Notes under the pieces: model-generated
Databases searched by the model: none
Told to the model about the DNA's origin: nothing
What the model saw: only the letters and a program-made list of their open reading frames with translations
NCBI GenBank assembly: GCA_003599475.1
Contig: QZKK01000213.1
Span: 1 to 30,958 of the forward strand
DNA length: 30,958 bases
Reading direction: 5' to 3'
Source of the DNA: Desulfobacteraceae bacterium
Lineage (GTDB): Bacteria; Desulfobacterota; Desulfobacteria; Desulfobacterales; SURF-15
Shown here: positions 1-8,084 of the stretch, one piece after another
Numbering within the stretch: position 1 is the first letter of the stretch
How the letters are laid out: each line of letters begins with the position of its first letter
Program-made: the position numbers and the translations under genes

Positions 1-2
1 CG

Positions 3-572
3 TTGGGAGGCTGGGACCCTTTCGGTCCCGAGCGCCTGGTTACCCGATCGAAAGGCAATGTATTGTATGAATTAGACGGCCAGTCCGCTCTGGAACTATA
101 TAAAAGGTATTTGGGAGAGCACGCCAAAGAGTTGCCGGCAAGCGGACTGCTTTTTCCGCTGAACATGCGTACCGCCGAAAGTGACTCCGGGGTGGTGCGA
201 ACCATCTTGGCTGTTGATGAAGCGGATCAAAGCATGACCTTTGCCGGGGATGTCCCAGAAGGCGCTCATGTTCGTTTGATGAAAGCCAACTTCGATCACC
301 TCGTCGACGGCGCGATCGGAGCCGCTCAAACCAGTTATGAAGCAATCGGTTCAAGATCACCGGAGTTAGCCATCCTGATCAGCTGCGTGGGTCGGAAATT
401 TATTTTAAAGCAGAGAGTCGAAGAGGAAGTCGAAGGTGTCCAAGAGGTCCTGGGCGCTGACACTGTCTTGACAGGGTTCTATTCGTATGGGGAGATTTGC
501 CCATCCGCACCCCGGGCAAATTGCGAACTGCACAACCAGACGATGACCATCACAACATTTGCAGAGAGATAG
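3..572 (+). CDS. FIST C-terminal domain sensor protein (5' partial)
   Basis: This is the C-terminal 189 codons of a FIST-domain protein. The reading frame is open to the left edge, so the true start lies outside the window. FIST proteins (FIST_N plus FIST_C) are predicted small-ligand sensors, possibly for amino acids, and often sit beside kinases and chemoreceptors. The family signature is clear at the end: GFYSYGEICPS, then CELHNQTMTITTFAER at the C-terminus. A central stretch, ELAILISCVGRKFIL, is also typical of FIST_C. No membrane segment is visible, so a cytoplasmic location is likely. The stop codon is 2 nt before the likely TTG start of the hybrid kinase, so the two are probably translationally coupled and the FIST protein probably controls that kinase. 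The domain call is firm; the ligand is unknown. Confidence 0.85.
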   Translation: MGGWDPFGPERLVTRSKGNVLYELDGQSALELYKRYLGEHAKELPASGLLFPLNMRTAESDSGVVRTILAVDEADQSMTFAGDVPEGAHVRLMKANFDHLVDGAIGAAQTSYEAIGSRSPELAILISCVGRKFILKQRVEEEVEGVQEVLGADTVLTGFYSYGEICPSAPRANCELHNQTMTITTFAER

Positions 573-574
573 AA

Positions 575-2353
575 TTGCATAAATTACTTCTGCGGCAACT
601 GAAGCGTTATATTGGACCCGTGAATTCCGTCCCGGAAAATTGGATGCGTTTCATCCATGCAGTCAATGATGCCTATCAGCAAGCGGATGACGACCGTGTT
701 CTGATCGAACGGTCGTTGGATTTGGCCTCACACGAGCTGCTCGATAAAAATCAACAACTCCAGAAAGCCAAAGATGAAGCCGAGGCTGCCAACCGAGAAA
801 AAAGTCTGTTCCTTGCCAAGATGAGCCACGAGTTGCGCACACCACTGAATGCCATTATCGGGTACAGTGAAATGTTGGAAGAGGAAGCCGAAGACCTGAA
901 CCAAGAGGACTTCATACCGGATTTACAGAAAATCCGTGGAGCAGGTAAACACTTGCTCGGACTGATCAACGACATCCTTGATTTATCGAAAATCGAAGCC
1001 GGAAAGGTAGACCTCTTCCTGGAAACCATCGATATCGCCGGCATGATCCGGGACGTGGTCAACATCATCCAGCCGCTGGTAGAAAAAAACGAAAACACAT
1101 TTGCAGTTCACTGCCCGGATGATATCGGTGCCATGCGGGCCGATCGTACGAAGGTCCGTCAATCCCTTTTCAATCTGCTTAGCAATGCCTGCAAGTTCAC
1201 GACGAACGGCTCCATCATGCTGGAAGTCTCTCGAGAAGCCGTGAATGGTTCGGCCTGGGTATTCTTCAAGGTGTGCGACACCGGCATTGGCATGTCCCCA
1301 GAGCAGTTGGAGAACCTTTTTAAAGCCTTTACACAAGCCGACGCGTCAATTGCAAGCAAATATGGCGGCACAGGACTCGGGCTGACCATCAGCCAGAAAT
1401 TCTGCCATATGATGGGGGGCGATATCAAGGTGGAAAGCGCATTCGGGCGAGGTTCCACGTTTACCATACTCCTGCCTGCCACTGTCGATTCAAAAGGAGT
1501 TATGCCAACAGCCGGCCCAGAGAAATTACCCATCGCCTCCGGGCCGGCGCTGCGCACAGGGGGCACCGTCCTCGTCATCGATGACGATCCTACGATTCAC
1601 GACCTGATGAAACGCTTCCTCAACAAGGAAGGTTTAACCATCGTATCCGCCACGGACGGTAAACAGGGGCTGCAGGTTGCCAGGACCGTGCGGCCTGACA
1701 TTATCACCTTGGACGCATTGATGCCGAGGATGGATGGTTGGGCCGTGCTGGCGTCTCTCAAAGCGGATTCTGATCTGGCCGACATCCCCGTTATCATGTT
1801 GACCATCCTGGACGAAAAACAGATGGGCTATGCCATGGGTGTGACCGATTACATGACCAAGCCCATCGATTGGCAGCGCCTAGCCTTCATGCTGCGGAAA
1901 TACAGCTGTCCCCATCCGCCATGCCAGATTCTCGTCGTTGAGGATAATGCCGAGATGCGGGAGATGCTGAAACGCAGGTTAGAAAAGGAAGGTTGGATCG
2001 TAAAGACTGTTGAGAATGGGCAGGTAGCCCTGAAGTGTATCGAACAGGTCTCGCCGGAGATGATTCTACTGGACCTTATGATGCCGGAGATGGACGGATT
2101 TCAATTTCTGGAAGAGGTTCGCAAACGGAAGGAATGGCAGTCGATTCCAATCATCGTCGTCACCGCCAAGGAGCTGACCCTGGAGGACCTCCGGCGGCTC
2201 GATGGAGCCGTGGAAAAGATCGTTTATAAAAATGCACTTCCCCAAGAGGAATTGTTAGGTATGGTTCATCATATGGTAACAAACCATATACGGCCAAAAT
2301 ATCCTGATAAAAAGGAGGTTCCAGATGGCCAAAATTCTGTTGGTGGAGGATAA
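575..2353 (+). CDS. Hybrid sensor histidine kinase, HisKA-HATPase-REC-REC
   Basis: Cytoplasmic hybrid histidine kinase of about 592 aa. From the TTG start at 575 the order is: a short helical/coiled-coil N-terminus (1-75); HisKA with phospho-acceptor H85 in MSHELRTPLNAIIGYSEML; HATPase_c with NLLSNACKF, DTGIGM and GGTGLGL; receiver 1 with VLVIDDD and phospho-acceptor D380; receiver 2 with ILVVEDN and D500. There is no transmembrane segment and no sensory domain of its own, so the upstream FIST protein is the likely input. The frame is open back to a TTG at 497, but that would overlap the FIST gene by 76 nt. TTG 575 lies 2 nt after the FIST stop with GAGAG just upstream, so I prefer it. The end overlaps the next gene by 29 nt. 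Domain assignment is certain; the exact start is not. Confidence 0.85.
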   Translation: MHKLLLRQLKRYIGPVNSVPENWMRFIHAVNDAYQQADDDRVLIERSLDLASHELLDKNQQLQKAKDEAEAANREKSLFLAKMSHELRTPLNAIIGYSEMLEEEAEDLNQEDFIPDLQKIRGAGKHLLGLINDILDLSKIEAGKVDLFLETIDIAGMIRDVVNIIQPLVEKNENTFAVHCPDDIGAMRADRTKVRQSLFNLLSNACKFTTNGSIMLEVSREAVNGSAWVFFKVCDTGIGMSPEQLENLFKAFTQADASIASKYGGTGLGLTISQKFCHMMGGDIKVESAFGRGSTFTILLPATVDSKGVMPTAGPEKLPIASGPALRTGGTVLVIDDDPTIHDLMKRFLNKEGLTIVSATDGKQGLQVARTVRPDIITLDALMPRMDGWAVLASLKADSDLADIPVIMLTILDEKQMGYAMGVTDYMTKPIDWQRLAFMLRKYSCPHPPCQILVVEDNAEMREMLKRRLEKEGWIVKTVENGQVALKCIEQVSPEMILLDLMMPEMDGFQFLEEVRKRKEWQSIPIIVVTAKELTLEDLRRLDGAVEKIVYKNALPQEELLGMVHHMVTNHIRPKYPDKKEVPDGQNSVGGG

Positions 2354-2705
2354 CGAGATGAACTGGGATATGCTGTCACGGCGCTTGGGGCGCCGGGGCT
2401 ACCATGTCGTCATCGCAGCGGATGGCCAACAGGGAGTTGCGGAGGCTCTATCGGAGAAACCGGATTTGATTTTAATGGATATGAGTTTGCCTGTATTAGA
2501 CGGATGGGAGGCAACCCGGCAGCTTAAAGCATTACCAGAAACTCGATCAATACCGATTATCGCTCTGACGGCCCATGCAATGGCCGGCGATCGAGACAAA
2601 GCAATAGAGGCAGGATGTGACGACTATGATACAAAACCCATTGAATTCAATCGGCTGTTGAAAAAGATCGAAGCTGCCCTTGACAGGAGAGGTCATGATC
2701 GATGA
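2325..2705 (+). CDS. Single-domain response regulator (CheY-like receiver)
   Basis: A 126-aa stand-alone receiver domain. The acidic pair is E8/D9 in ILLVEDNEMN, the phospho-acceptor is D52 in LILMDMSLP, the switch Thr lies in ALTAHA, and the conserved Lys is in DTKP. It has no output domain, so it probably shuttles phosphate or acts through protein contacts, as DivK/CheY-type regulators do. The start is secured by a perfect AAGGAGG at 2312-2318, 6 nt before the ATG. The gene begins inside the 3' end of the hybrid kinase and its own end overlaps the phosphatase gene by 11 nt, so the three are co-translated. The upstream hybrid kinase is the obvious phosphodonor, by inference from position. 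Confidence 0.9.
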   Translation: MAKILLVEDNEMNWDMLSRRLGRRGYHVVIAADGQQGVAEALSEKPDLILMDMSLPVLDGWEATRQLKALPETRSIPIIALTAHAMAGDRDKAIEAGCDDYDTKPIEFNRLLKKIEAALDRRGHDR

Positions 2706-4320
2706 AAAACCCGTCAGGGATGGCTTTTCCAAAAGGAGCGGGGATTATCAGGGGCGAGATTCAGCGGCCCGGCAGAACACGTCCGCCTCCTTTGCCGACA
2801 TTCGCCATAAGCTGCGCACGCCGTTGAACCACATCATCGGTTATAGCGAGATGTTGCTGGAAGAAGCTGAAAACCGGGATCTGGCAGATTTTACTGCCGA
2901 CCTGAACAAGATTCACATGGCGGGCAAACAGCTCCTGCAATTGATTAACGATCTCCAAAGCTCTGCATGGTTCCATTCTGCATCGTCGCGGCCGGATTCA
3001 AAGAAATCTGATTTCTCAGACTTCATTCGAGATACGAAACTCGGAAATCGCCACACCGCCGATAGCACCCCCCCCTCTGTTCAACGACCGACGGCTCGCC
3101 TGCTCGTTGTGGACGACAATGAAACCAATCGCGATATGCTTTCCAGACGACTCAATCAGGACGGCTATGACGTGTTCACTGCAGAAAATGGACGATTGGC
3201 TATTGATCTGATCAAAACCAAGCCGGTCGATTTGGTGCTGCTCGATGTGATGATGCCGGAGATGAATGGTTACGACGTACTGGCACGATTGAAAGCCCAC
3301 AGCATGTGGCGCGACATTCCTGTCATTATGATTTCGGCTCTGGATGAGCTGGAAAGCGTGGTGCGATGCATTGAAATGGGTGCGGAAGACTACCTGCCGA
3401 AGCCTTTCGATCCGGTGCTCTTGAATGCGCGCGTTTCGGCCTGTTTGGAAAAAAAGCGTCTGCGCGACATCGAACGGCTCTATGCGAAAAGCATGGAAGC
3501 GGAGCTCGAAATAGGACGACGGATTCAAAGCAGCTTTTTTCCCGATCTTTTACCTGAACTACCCGGATGGGAGATCGCGACCTACTTCCAGGCCGCAAGT
3601 CAAGTTGCGGGCGACTTCTATGATTCCTTTCTTTTATCCAATGGAAAAGCCGTAGGGTTGGTGATTGCAGATGTTTGCGACAAAGGTGTCGGTTCCGCCC
3701 TGTTTATGGCGCTTATCCGCAGCTTAATTCGCGTTTTTTCCGGACAGACCCACTTATGTAATGCCTACATTCTCGACAAACAGTATGGAGTCGATGAGAT
3801 TCGGCCACAGCGGGAGAAAGAGGCCATCGACCCGATTAACGCTCTTGTTGCCGTTGCGCTCACCAACGACTACATCGAAATAAATCACAGAAGTCTGAGC
3901 ATGTTTGCAACACTGTTCTTTGGCGTACTGGACCCGGAAACCGGCTTGCTCTCCTACATCAATGCCGGTCACGAACCACCGATTATCGTCAGCCCGAACG
4001 GTATCAAGGCGAATCTTGAACCAACCGGGCCGGCTTTGGGAATCATAGCCGACGCCAAGTTTAAGATCGAGCAGGTTCAGCTCGAACCGGGCGACACATT
4101 GATCGGATATACCGATGGCGTTACGGAAGCCCTCTCACCAAGTGGAGAATTATTCACGAAGCAGCGACTCCGGTCCCTTCTGGAACGGCCTGCCACCTCA
4201 GCCTCCGAACTCCTTGAGCGTATCAGAACGAGCTTAGGCAGTTACACCGGAAATGCTCCACAAAGCGATGATATTACCTTGATAGTCGTGCAAGGCACCG
4301 CCAAGGGTGAAAAATCATAA
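2695..4320 (+). CDS. Receiver-SpoIIE/PP2C serine phosphatase with orphan HisKA-like domain
   Basis: A 541-aa response regulator with RsbU/SpoIIE-type protein phosphatase output. Residues 30-80 resemble a HisKA dimerisation domain (DIRHKLRTPLNHIIGYSEML, H38 retained) and closely match the one in the upstream kinase, but no ATPase domain follows. A receiver comes next (LLVVDDN; phospho-acceptor D184 in LVLLDVMMPEMNG; KPF), then a linker helix and a PP2C-like domain with VAGDFYD (D307), ADVCDKGVGSALFMAL, INAGHEPP, YTDGVTEA and QSDDITLIV. All metal-binding motifs look intact, so it should be active, most likely on a phosphorylated anti-sigma antagonist (STAS) protein, though none is encoded here. 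ATG 2695 is preferred over TTG 2680 because AGGAGAGG at 2685-2692 is close upstream. Confidence 0.88.
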   Translation: MIDEKPVRDGFSKRSGDYQGRDSAARQNTSASFADIRHKLRTPLNHIIGYSEMLLEEAENRDLADFTADLNKIHMAGKQLLQLINDLQSSAWFHSASSRPDSKKSDFSDFIRDTKLGNRHTADSTPPSVQRPTARLLVVDDNETNRDMLSRRLNQDGYDVFTAENGRLAIDLIKTKPVDLVLLDVMMPEMNGYDVLARLKAHSMWRDIPVIMISALDELESVVRCIEMGAEDYLPKPFDPVLLNARVSACLEKKRLRDIERLYAKSMEAELEIGRRIQSSFFPDLLPELPGWEIATYFQAASQVAGDFYDSFLLSNGKAVGLVIADVCDKGVGSALFMALIRSLIRVFSGQTHLCNAYILDKQYGVDEIRPQREKEAIDPINALVAVALTNDYIEINHRSLSMFATLFFGVLDPETGLLSYINAGHEPPIIVSPNGIKANLEPTGPALGIIADAKFKIEQVQLEPGDTLIGYTDGVTEALSPSGELFTKQRLRSLLERPATSASELLERIRTSLGSYTGNAPQSDDITLIVVQGTAKGEKS

Positions 4321-4362
4321 GGCGAGCCTTAAATAATTGCGGCCGACGACGTTTTCTCTTTC

Positions 4363-4881
4363 TCAGATCTTTTTCGCGGCCGCTTCCTTCTTCAACTCGC
4401 CTGCCATTTTCTTGCCTTCTGTGTACTTCTCTTCATAGTATTTTTTCATTCGTTCCGGATCGAGATTGAACAAGGTACCGCCCGTTTCGAAGTGTTTCTT
4501 GAATACCTTGCCCAACGCATAGGTGCTTGCTCCCGCAACAATGGGCATCGTCGCCATTCCGATCGACCAGCCCACGATGGGAATAACCTTGATGAGACTG
4601 GCGGCGGGTTGCAGGATCAGAAAGGGGGTGGCGGAACCGACCAGGGAACCGATGATGCTCTTCCCCATGTCTTTTGAAAATTCTACTTCGTAGATGTCCG
4701 ACAGTTTCTTCAGCATTCCGAGCTGAATACCCGCTATAGCGACAAAATCGACGATCGGGAAAGGGATCAGACCGACTCCCATCGCCCCTATGAGATAGTT
4801 TTTGATGGTGTTGTTGGCAACTGGGTCTTTCTCGGCAAAAAGTTGTTCAATGGTTTTCTCGATTTTTTTCTCGGCTTCCAT
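4363..4881 (-). CDS. DUF697-like membrane-associated protein
   Basis: A 172-aa protein resembling the DUF697 family, found alone or at the C-terminus of some membrane-associated GTPases. The recognisable core is GVGLIPFPIVDFVAIAGIQL followed by MLKKLSDIYEVEFSKD. Two hydrophobic segments are visible (about residues 30-55 and 80-120, glycine-rich and possibly membrane-embedded), and the C-terminus is a charged helix ending in KKEAAAKK. The frame opens at ATG 4887, but AAGGAGG (complement of 4889-4895) would be only 1 nt from it. The in-frame ATG at 4881 has 7-nt spacing and is the better start. It is convergent with the phosphatase gene, 42 nt away, and not part of that operon. Its function is unknown. 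Confidence 0.7.
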   Translation of the reverse strand: MEAEKKIEKTIEQLFAEKDPVANNTIKNYLIGAMGVGLIPFPIVDFVAIAGIQLGMLKKLSDIYEVEFSKDMGKSIIGSLVGSATPFLILQPAASLIKVIPIVGWSIGMATMPIVAGASTYALGKVFKKHFETGGTLFNLDPERMKKYYEEKYTEGKKMAGELKKEAAAKKI

Positions 4882-5170
4882 TTCCATTCCTCCTTTTCAA
4901 GGCGACAAGAGTGAGTAGACTGCCAATACCGATCCTTTGGAAATCGCTTTTCGGCTCCGGCTGCAGCCGGCGTGCCGAGCTTCATCATTCTTAGACTCGA
5001 AAACTATCTGAAAAGACGAAACAAACTTATCTTACCAACCCGGTGAATGCCTCATTGAATTCCTTTTATCCAATATGCTAGTAGATACCGTCTTTTTCGG
5101 GAAGAGTCAAGGAGTATCCCTCCGGACCTCGACTTCCCGGGATGTAAGCCTCATGGAAACTTCAATATAG

Positions 5171-5206
5171 TGTTCAGCGTTCAGTGTTCAGCAGTATTCA
5201 GTTTTC
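5171..5206. repeat. Heptad-phased TTCAG repeats
   Basis: Five NNTTCAG units, three of them perfectly abutting (TGTTCAG, CGTTCAG, TGTTCAG), then CAG, TATTCAG and TTTTCAG. The first 21 nt recur as the reverse complement at 20101-20121 with a single mismatch. The array lies downstream of the minus-strand kinase and is not part of any gene. Confidence 0.8.
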
Positions 5207-5220
5207 AGTCTCAATCGAAT

Positions 5221-5247
5221 CGGCCGCCGCCAGCCAGCCAGCGGCCG
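5221..5247 (-). terminator. GC-rich hairpin after kinase stop codon (possible terminator)
   Basis: A 7-bp perfect stem CGGCCGC/GCGGCCG encloses a 13-nt loop. It begins 24 nt past the stop of the minus-strand REC-REC-kinase gene. No U-tract follows on the minus strand, so it is at best an atypical terminator or an RNA-stabilising hairpin. Confidence 0.3.
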
Positions 5248-5271
5248 GGCCTTTATGCGATGACTTCCTCT

Positions 5272-6780
5272 TCAAAGGAGCGGGAAGCACAAGTGGAAGC
5301 AGCTCCCTTTTCCGACGGCACTCTCCACCTCGATGGTGCCGCCGTGGCGGTCGACCAGTTGTTTTGTGATCGACATGCCAAGGCCGGTGCCCGGTTCACC
5401 GGCGGTACCGCGCCTTGAAACCTTCGTGAACCGGTCGAAAAGGGAGGAAAGTATATTCTGAGGAATGCCGATTCCGGTGTCTCTGATAAAAAGGTGCACC
5501 TCCTCCTCCGATACCCGGACTTCTATGTTCACGCTGCCGCCTCCATCTGTGAACTTGATGGCGTTTGAGAGGAGATTGTTGAGGATTCTCAAGATCTGAT
5601 TCGGATTCCCCTCGATCTGAGGGTCTATGATCGTTTCTGATGCCAGGGCAAGAGAAACCCCTTTGCTCCGTGCGGTTTGCAGATTGGTGGTCACCGCTAC
5701 TTTAATGACCGGGATCAGGGCCACGGGTTCAAGCGAAATACCGTCCTGCAGGCTTGCATTCTTACCAAGCTCGACATAATCGTTTACGATGTCAAGCATG
5801 AGCTGGGACGATTTCAGAATTGCCTCCAACCAACTGCGGTGTTCCTCGCTCAAAGGGCATTCGCTTTCTAGAAGACTGGCATAGCCCATGATGCTGCTCA
5901 GCGGGGATTTCAGGTCATGGGATGAAATGGCCATGAATTCATCACGAAGCTTATGAAGCTTTTCCTGTTCGAGTACCGATGTGCTCAGGCCTTTGACCAG
6001 CTCACTCATTTCAAGATGGCTGATGATTCTGGCCATGACTTCCTCTTTTACGAAAGGCTTCAGGATATAGTCGGTGGCGCCGGCTCGAAACATTTCCAGA
6101 ACCGTTTTCTTTTCGCCGGCAGAACAGAGGAAAATGATGGGAATATGGCGGAGCCCCAGTTTTTGCCGGATGATTTTGCATATGCCTTCACCGGACATAT
6201 CCGGAAAATTGCGATCGGTGATGACGAGATCGATACTGTTTCGGTGGGTGCTTAAAAGCGTAAAGGCCTCCTGCCCGCAATCGGTTTCCAGGATGCGCCC
6301 CCCTTCTTGTTTCAGGGCGTTGACGAGGAGCCTTCTGGTCATCCCTTCTTTCTCCGCCACCAAAATCGTGAACCGCTCCAGGGGTGCTTCGCGCCTGAGA
6401 ATGCGGTCGACAGCCAGGCGGACTTCTTTGACGGGATTTGCGATCTTTTTAGAGATGAATTCTATTGCACCCAACGCAAACCCTCTTTCCCGATCCTCCA
6501 GTGTATCTTTGGCGGTTACGAAGACAATCGGCAGCTCCGGACTTGCGGCCTGCTTCCGGATCAGCGCCGTGGCTTCAAAGCCGTCCATCTCCGGCATTTG
6601 GACATCCATGGTAATGAGGTCCGGGGTAAAGGATCGGATCGCATCCATAGCCTCTCGACCGTTTTTCGCTTCAACGACCGAGTAGCCGCCTTCCTCGAGG
6701 GCCTGACGGAGGACGGTCCGCACCGACCGGCTGTCATCCACAGTCAGTACCCTTTTAGCGCTTTTCGAATTTTTTCTCAT
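5272..6780 (-). CDS. REC-REC-HisKA-HATPase hybrid histidine kinase
   Basis: A 502-aa cytoplasmic kinase with receivers at its N-terminus. Receiver 1 (about 10-128) has VLTVDDS, phospho-acceptor D59 in LITMDVQMPEMDG and a switch Thr in VTAKD; its conserved Lys sits in FISKK. Receiver 2 (about 136-257) has D189 in LVITDRNFPDMSG and LKPF, but the usual acidic pair is ILVAEKE, so only one acid remains there. HisKA follows with H288 in SSHDLKSPLSSIMGYASLL, then HATPase_c with NLLSNAIKF, DTGIGIP and GTGLGMSI. No membrane segment is present, so its activity is probably tuned by phosphorylation of its own receivers by another kinase. The start ATG has GAAGG about 8 nt upstream. It is divergent from the binding-protein/chemoreceptor operon, with no direct evidence that they are linked. 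Confidence 0.88.
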   Translation of the reverse strand: MRKNSKSAKRVLTVDDSRSVRTVLRQALEEGGYSVVEAKNGREAMDAIRSFTPDLITMDVQMPEMDGFEATALIRKQAASPELPIVFVTAKDTLEDRERGFALGAIEFISKKIANPVKEVRLAVDRILRREAPLERFTILVAEKEGMTRRLLVNALKQEGGRILETDCGQEAFTLLSTHRNSIDLVITDRNFPDMSGEGICKIIRQKLGLRHIPIIFLCSAGEKKTVLEMFRAGATDYILKPFVKEEVMARIISHLEMSELVKGLSTSVLEQEKLHKLRDEFMAISSHDLKSPLSSIMGYASLLESECPLSEEHRSWLEAILKSSQLMLDIVNDYVELGKNASLQDGISLEPVALIPVIKVAVTTNLQTARSKGVSLALASETIIDPQIEGNPNQILRILNNLLSNAIKFTDGGGSVNIEVRVSEEEVHLFIRDTGIGIPQNILSSLFDRFTKVSRRGTAGEPGTGLGMSITKQLVDRHGGTIEVESAVGKGSCFHLCFPLL

Positions 6781-7214
6781 TTCAGGCCTTCATTAAAGAA
6801 TGAATAGCAAACCCCATGATTTCATCCTCCGGGTATTTCCGTAGACACAAGCAAAACTTATGCCGATATCCGATTGACAAAACGAAAAGCCGTTCTTCAT
6901 CCATCATTCCAAAATGGCATGCATCCAAAGCACCTCCGCCCGGAACGGCGTTTTCGATCGATACTGCAGCAAGGTCGAAGAGATTCCTGCATGGCTGTCT
7001 AACCTCCCGTGATCAAATAACTTTAGTACAGTTTCGAATCATTGAAATCCGGATGGCCCGGAAATTGCTCATCTCAGCCGCAACGGTCGACGGTTTGGTA
7101 GCTGGGCCTTCTAAAATCCCGATCGTTCCGATCTATCCAGTAAAAAAATTCAAAAACCCTATTTGAAACGGAAGAACTCATCCTGCTGTTTAAAAAATGA
7201 CGAGAGGTGAAGGT
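6781..7214. other. Divergent intergenic region with sigma-54-like promoter
   Basis: This 434-nt spacer lies between divergent genes. A plus-strand frame through 6816-7166 has no family resemblance and no ribosome site, so I treat it as non-coding. The main content is the sigma-54-type element at 7053-7069. A weaker minus-strand element with the same GC-N10-GG geometry lies at 6850-6865 (three mismatches to consensus), about 70 nt ahead of the minus-strand kinase. A TTGACA at 6874-6879 has no acceptable -10 partner. The region between 6900 and 7050 could carry an activator site, but I see no strong palindrome. Confidence 0.55.
7053..7069 (+). promoter_or_regulatory. Sigma-54 (RpoN) promoter candidate
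   Basis: TGGCCCGGAAATTGCT matches the sigma-54 -24/-12 consensus TGGCACGNNNNTTGCW at every fixed position except one (A to C), with the required 10 nt between GG and GC. Transcription would start near 7080, giving a leader of about 135 nt before the binding-protein ATG at 7215. It would place the binding-protein/chemoreceptor operon under an enhancer-binding activator, which is not encoded in the window. Confidence 0.55.
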
Positions 7215-8021
7215 ATGAAGAAAAACATGTTTTTGCTGATTCTGACCCTGCTGTTGTGGCTGTGGGCCTCTCCTGCCATGGCGGACGATGGATTCATCTG
7301 CTGGTTTCCACCCGAATGGAAAACAAAGCCGGACCGGGCGCAGGTGATCACAAATGCCCTGTCTGAAAGATCGGGTATTCAGGTTCAGCCCCGAATCGCC
7401 AAAAGCTATCCGGAGATCCTGGATGCCTTCGCGGCGCAGAAACCGGCTCTTGTATTTGTCGGATCTTTTGTCCAGACGATTCTCCATGCGAAGGGCGAGG
7501 GCGTTCCCCTCGTTCAGGCGGTCGACGGCAGAGAGTTTTATTCGGGCATTCTCATTTATCCGAAGGGGCAGGATCCGGCAGCGATTCTGAAGGATCATCC
7601 CAGGCAAGTGGCCTATGCCGCCGGGGCAAGCTCGGGGGAATCGACGGCCAAAGCCGCCACTGGAGGAAAAGCCTCGATTCCTACGCCAAACCATGGGGCC
7701 ACCGCCGGCGCGGTAAAGTCGGGGAAGGCAAAAGCGGGTGTCGTAAAAAACTGGTGGTGGGAGGACAATAAGCTTAAGTACTCCGATCTTGAGGCTTACG
7801 CGATTCCGGGACTATCTGAAATAAAAAATCCGGATCACGTGCTGACCGCCTCCAGGTCGGTTCCTGCGGAAACAAGTCGGAAAGTTCTCACTGCGGCCAT
7901 CGCATGCCGGGAAGCGTTCGGTGCGAAGGAAATGCTCCCCTTCGATGTCAAAAATATCCAGTTTTCCTTCGAACTGATGAAGAAGGGAAATATCGACCCG
8001 AAAAGCTACAAATGGAACTGA
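7215..8021 (+). CDS. PhnD-like periplasmic substrate-binding protein
   Basis: A 268-aa exported protein of the PhnD-like (phosphate/phosphonate-type) binding-protein superfamily. Residues 1-23 form a signal peptide (MKKN, a Leu-rich core, cleavage after SPAMA). The mature protein starts with a beta-strand in FICWFPPEW, followed by a region resembling the ligand-binding lobe with ALVFVGSF, and later YAAGASSGES and GVVKNWWWED, typical hinge and pocket positions. No ABC permease or ATPase lies nearby; the next gene is a chemoreceptor, followed by another binding protein. A receptor-feeding role therefore seems likelier than transport. The start at 7215 rather than 7197 is chosen because GAGAGG (7202-7207) sits about 7 nt upstream. 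The actual ligand cannot be told from sequence. Confidence 0.75.
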   Translation: MKKNMFLLILTLLLWLWASPAMADDGFICWFPPEWKTKPDRAQVITNALSERSGIQVQPRIAKSYPEILDAFAAQKPALVFVGSFVQTILHAKGEGVPLVQAVDGREFYSGILIYPKGQDPAAILKDHPRQVAYAAGASSGESTAKAATGGKASIPTPNHGATAGAVKSGKAKAGVVKNWWWEDNKLKYSDLEAYAIPGLSEIKNPDHVLTASRSVPAETSRKVLTAAIACREAFGAKEMLPFDVKNIQFSFELMKKGNIDPKSYKWN

Positions 8022-8084
8022 GGCACCAGGCATCCGATCGGGGAATTTTTCTGCGGAGCCGAAGGCTTGAGGAAGGCGGTCACG

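Larger units (their letters stand above)
4882..5271. other. Intergenic stretch with palindrome, hairpins and heptad repeats
   Basis: This 390-nt spacer lies between two minus-strand genes. No credible gene is visible; short plus-strand frames have no ribosome site or family resemblance. It contains the ribosome site of the DUF697-like gene (4889-4895), a 14-bp perfect GC palindrome CCGGCTGCAGCCGG (4957-4970), an imperfect hairpin at 5098-5139 with a 7-bp outer stem CGGGAAG/CTTCCCG, the heptad repeats at 5171-5206, and a GC-rich hairpin at 5221-5247 just past the kinase stop codon. The middle (4985-5095) is AT-richer and may hold a promoter for the DUF697-like gene, but I see no clear -35/-10 pair. 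Confidence 0.6.

Noticed and set aside
6874..6902. Sigma-70 promoter with TTGACA
   Set aside because: The -35 is perfect but no sequence resembling a -10 box occurs 16-18 nt downstream.
6816..7166. 116-aa plus-strand frame in the divergent spacer
   Set aside because: It has no ribosome site and no recognisable domain, and it spans the sigma-54-like promoter.
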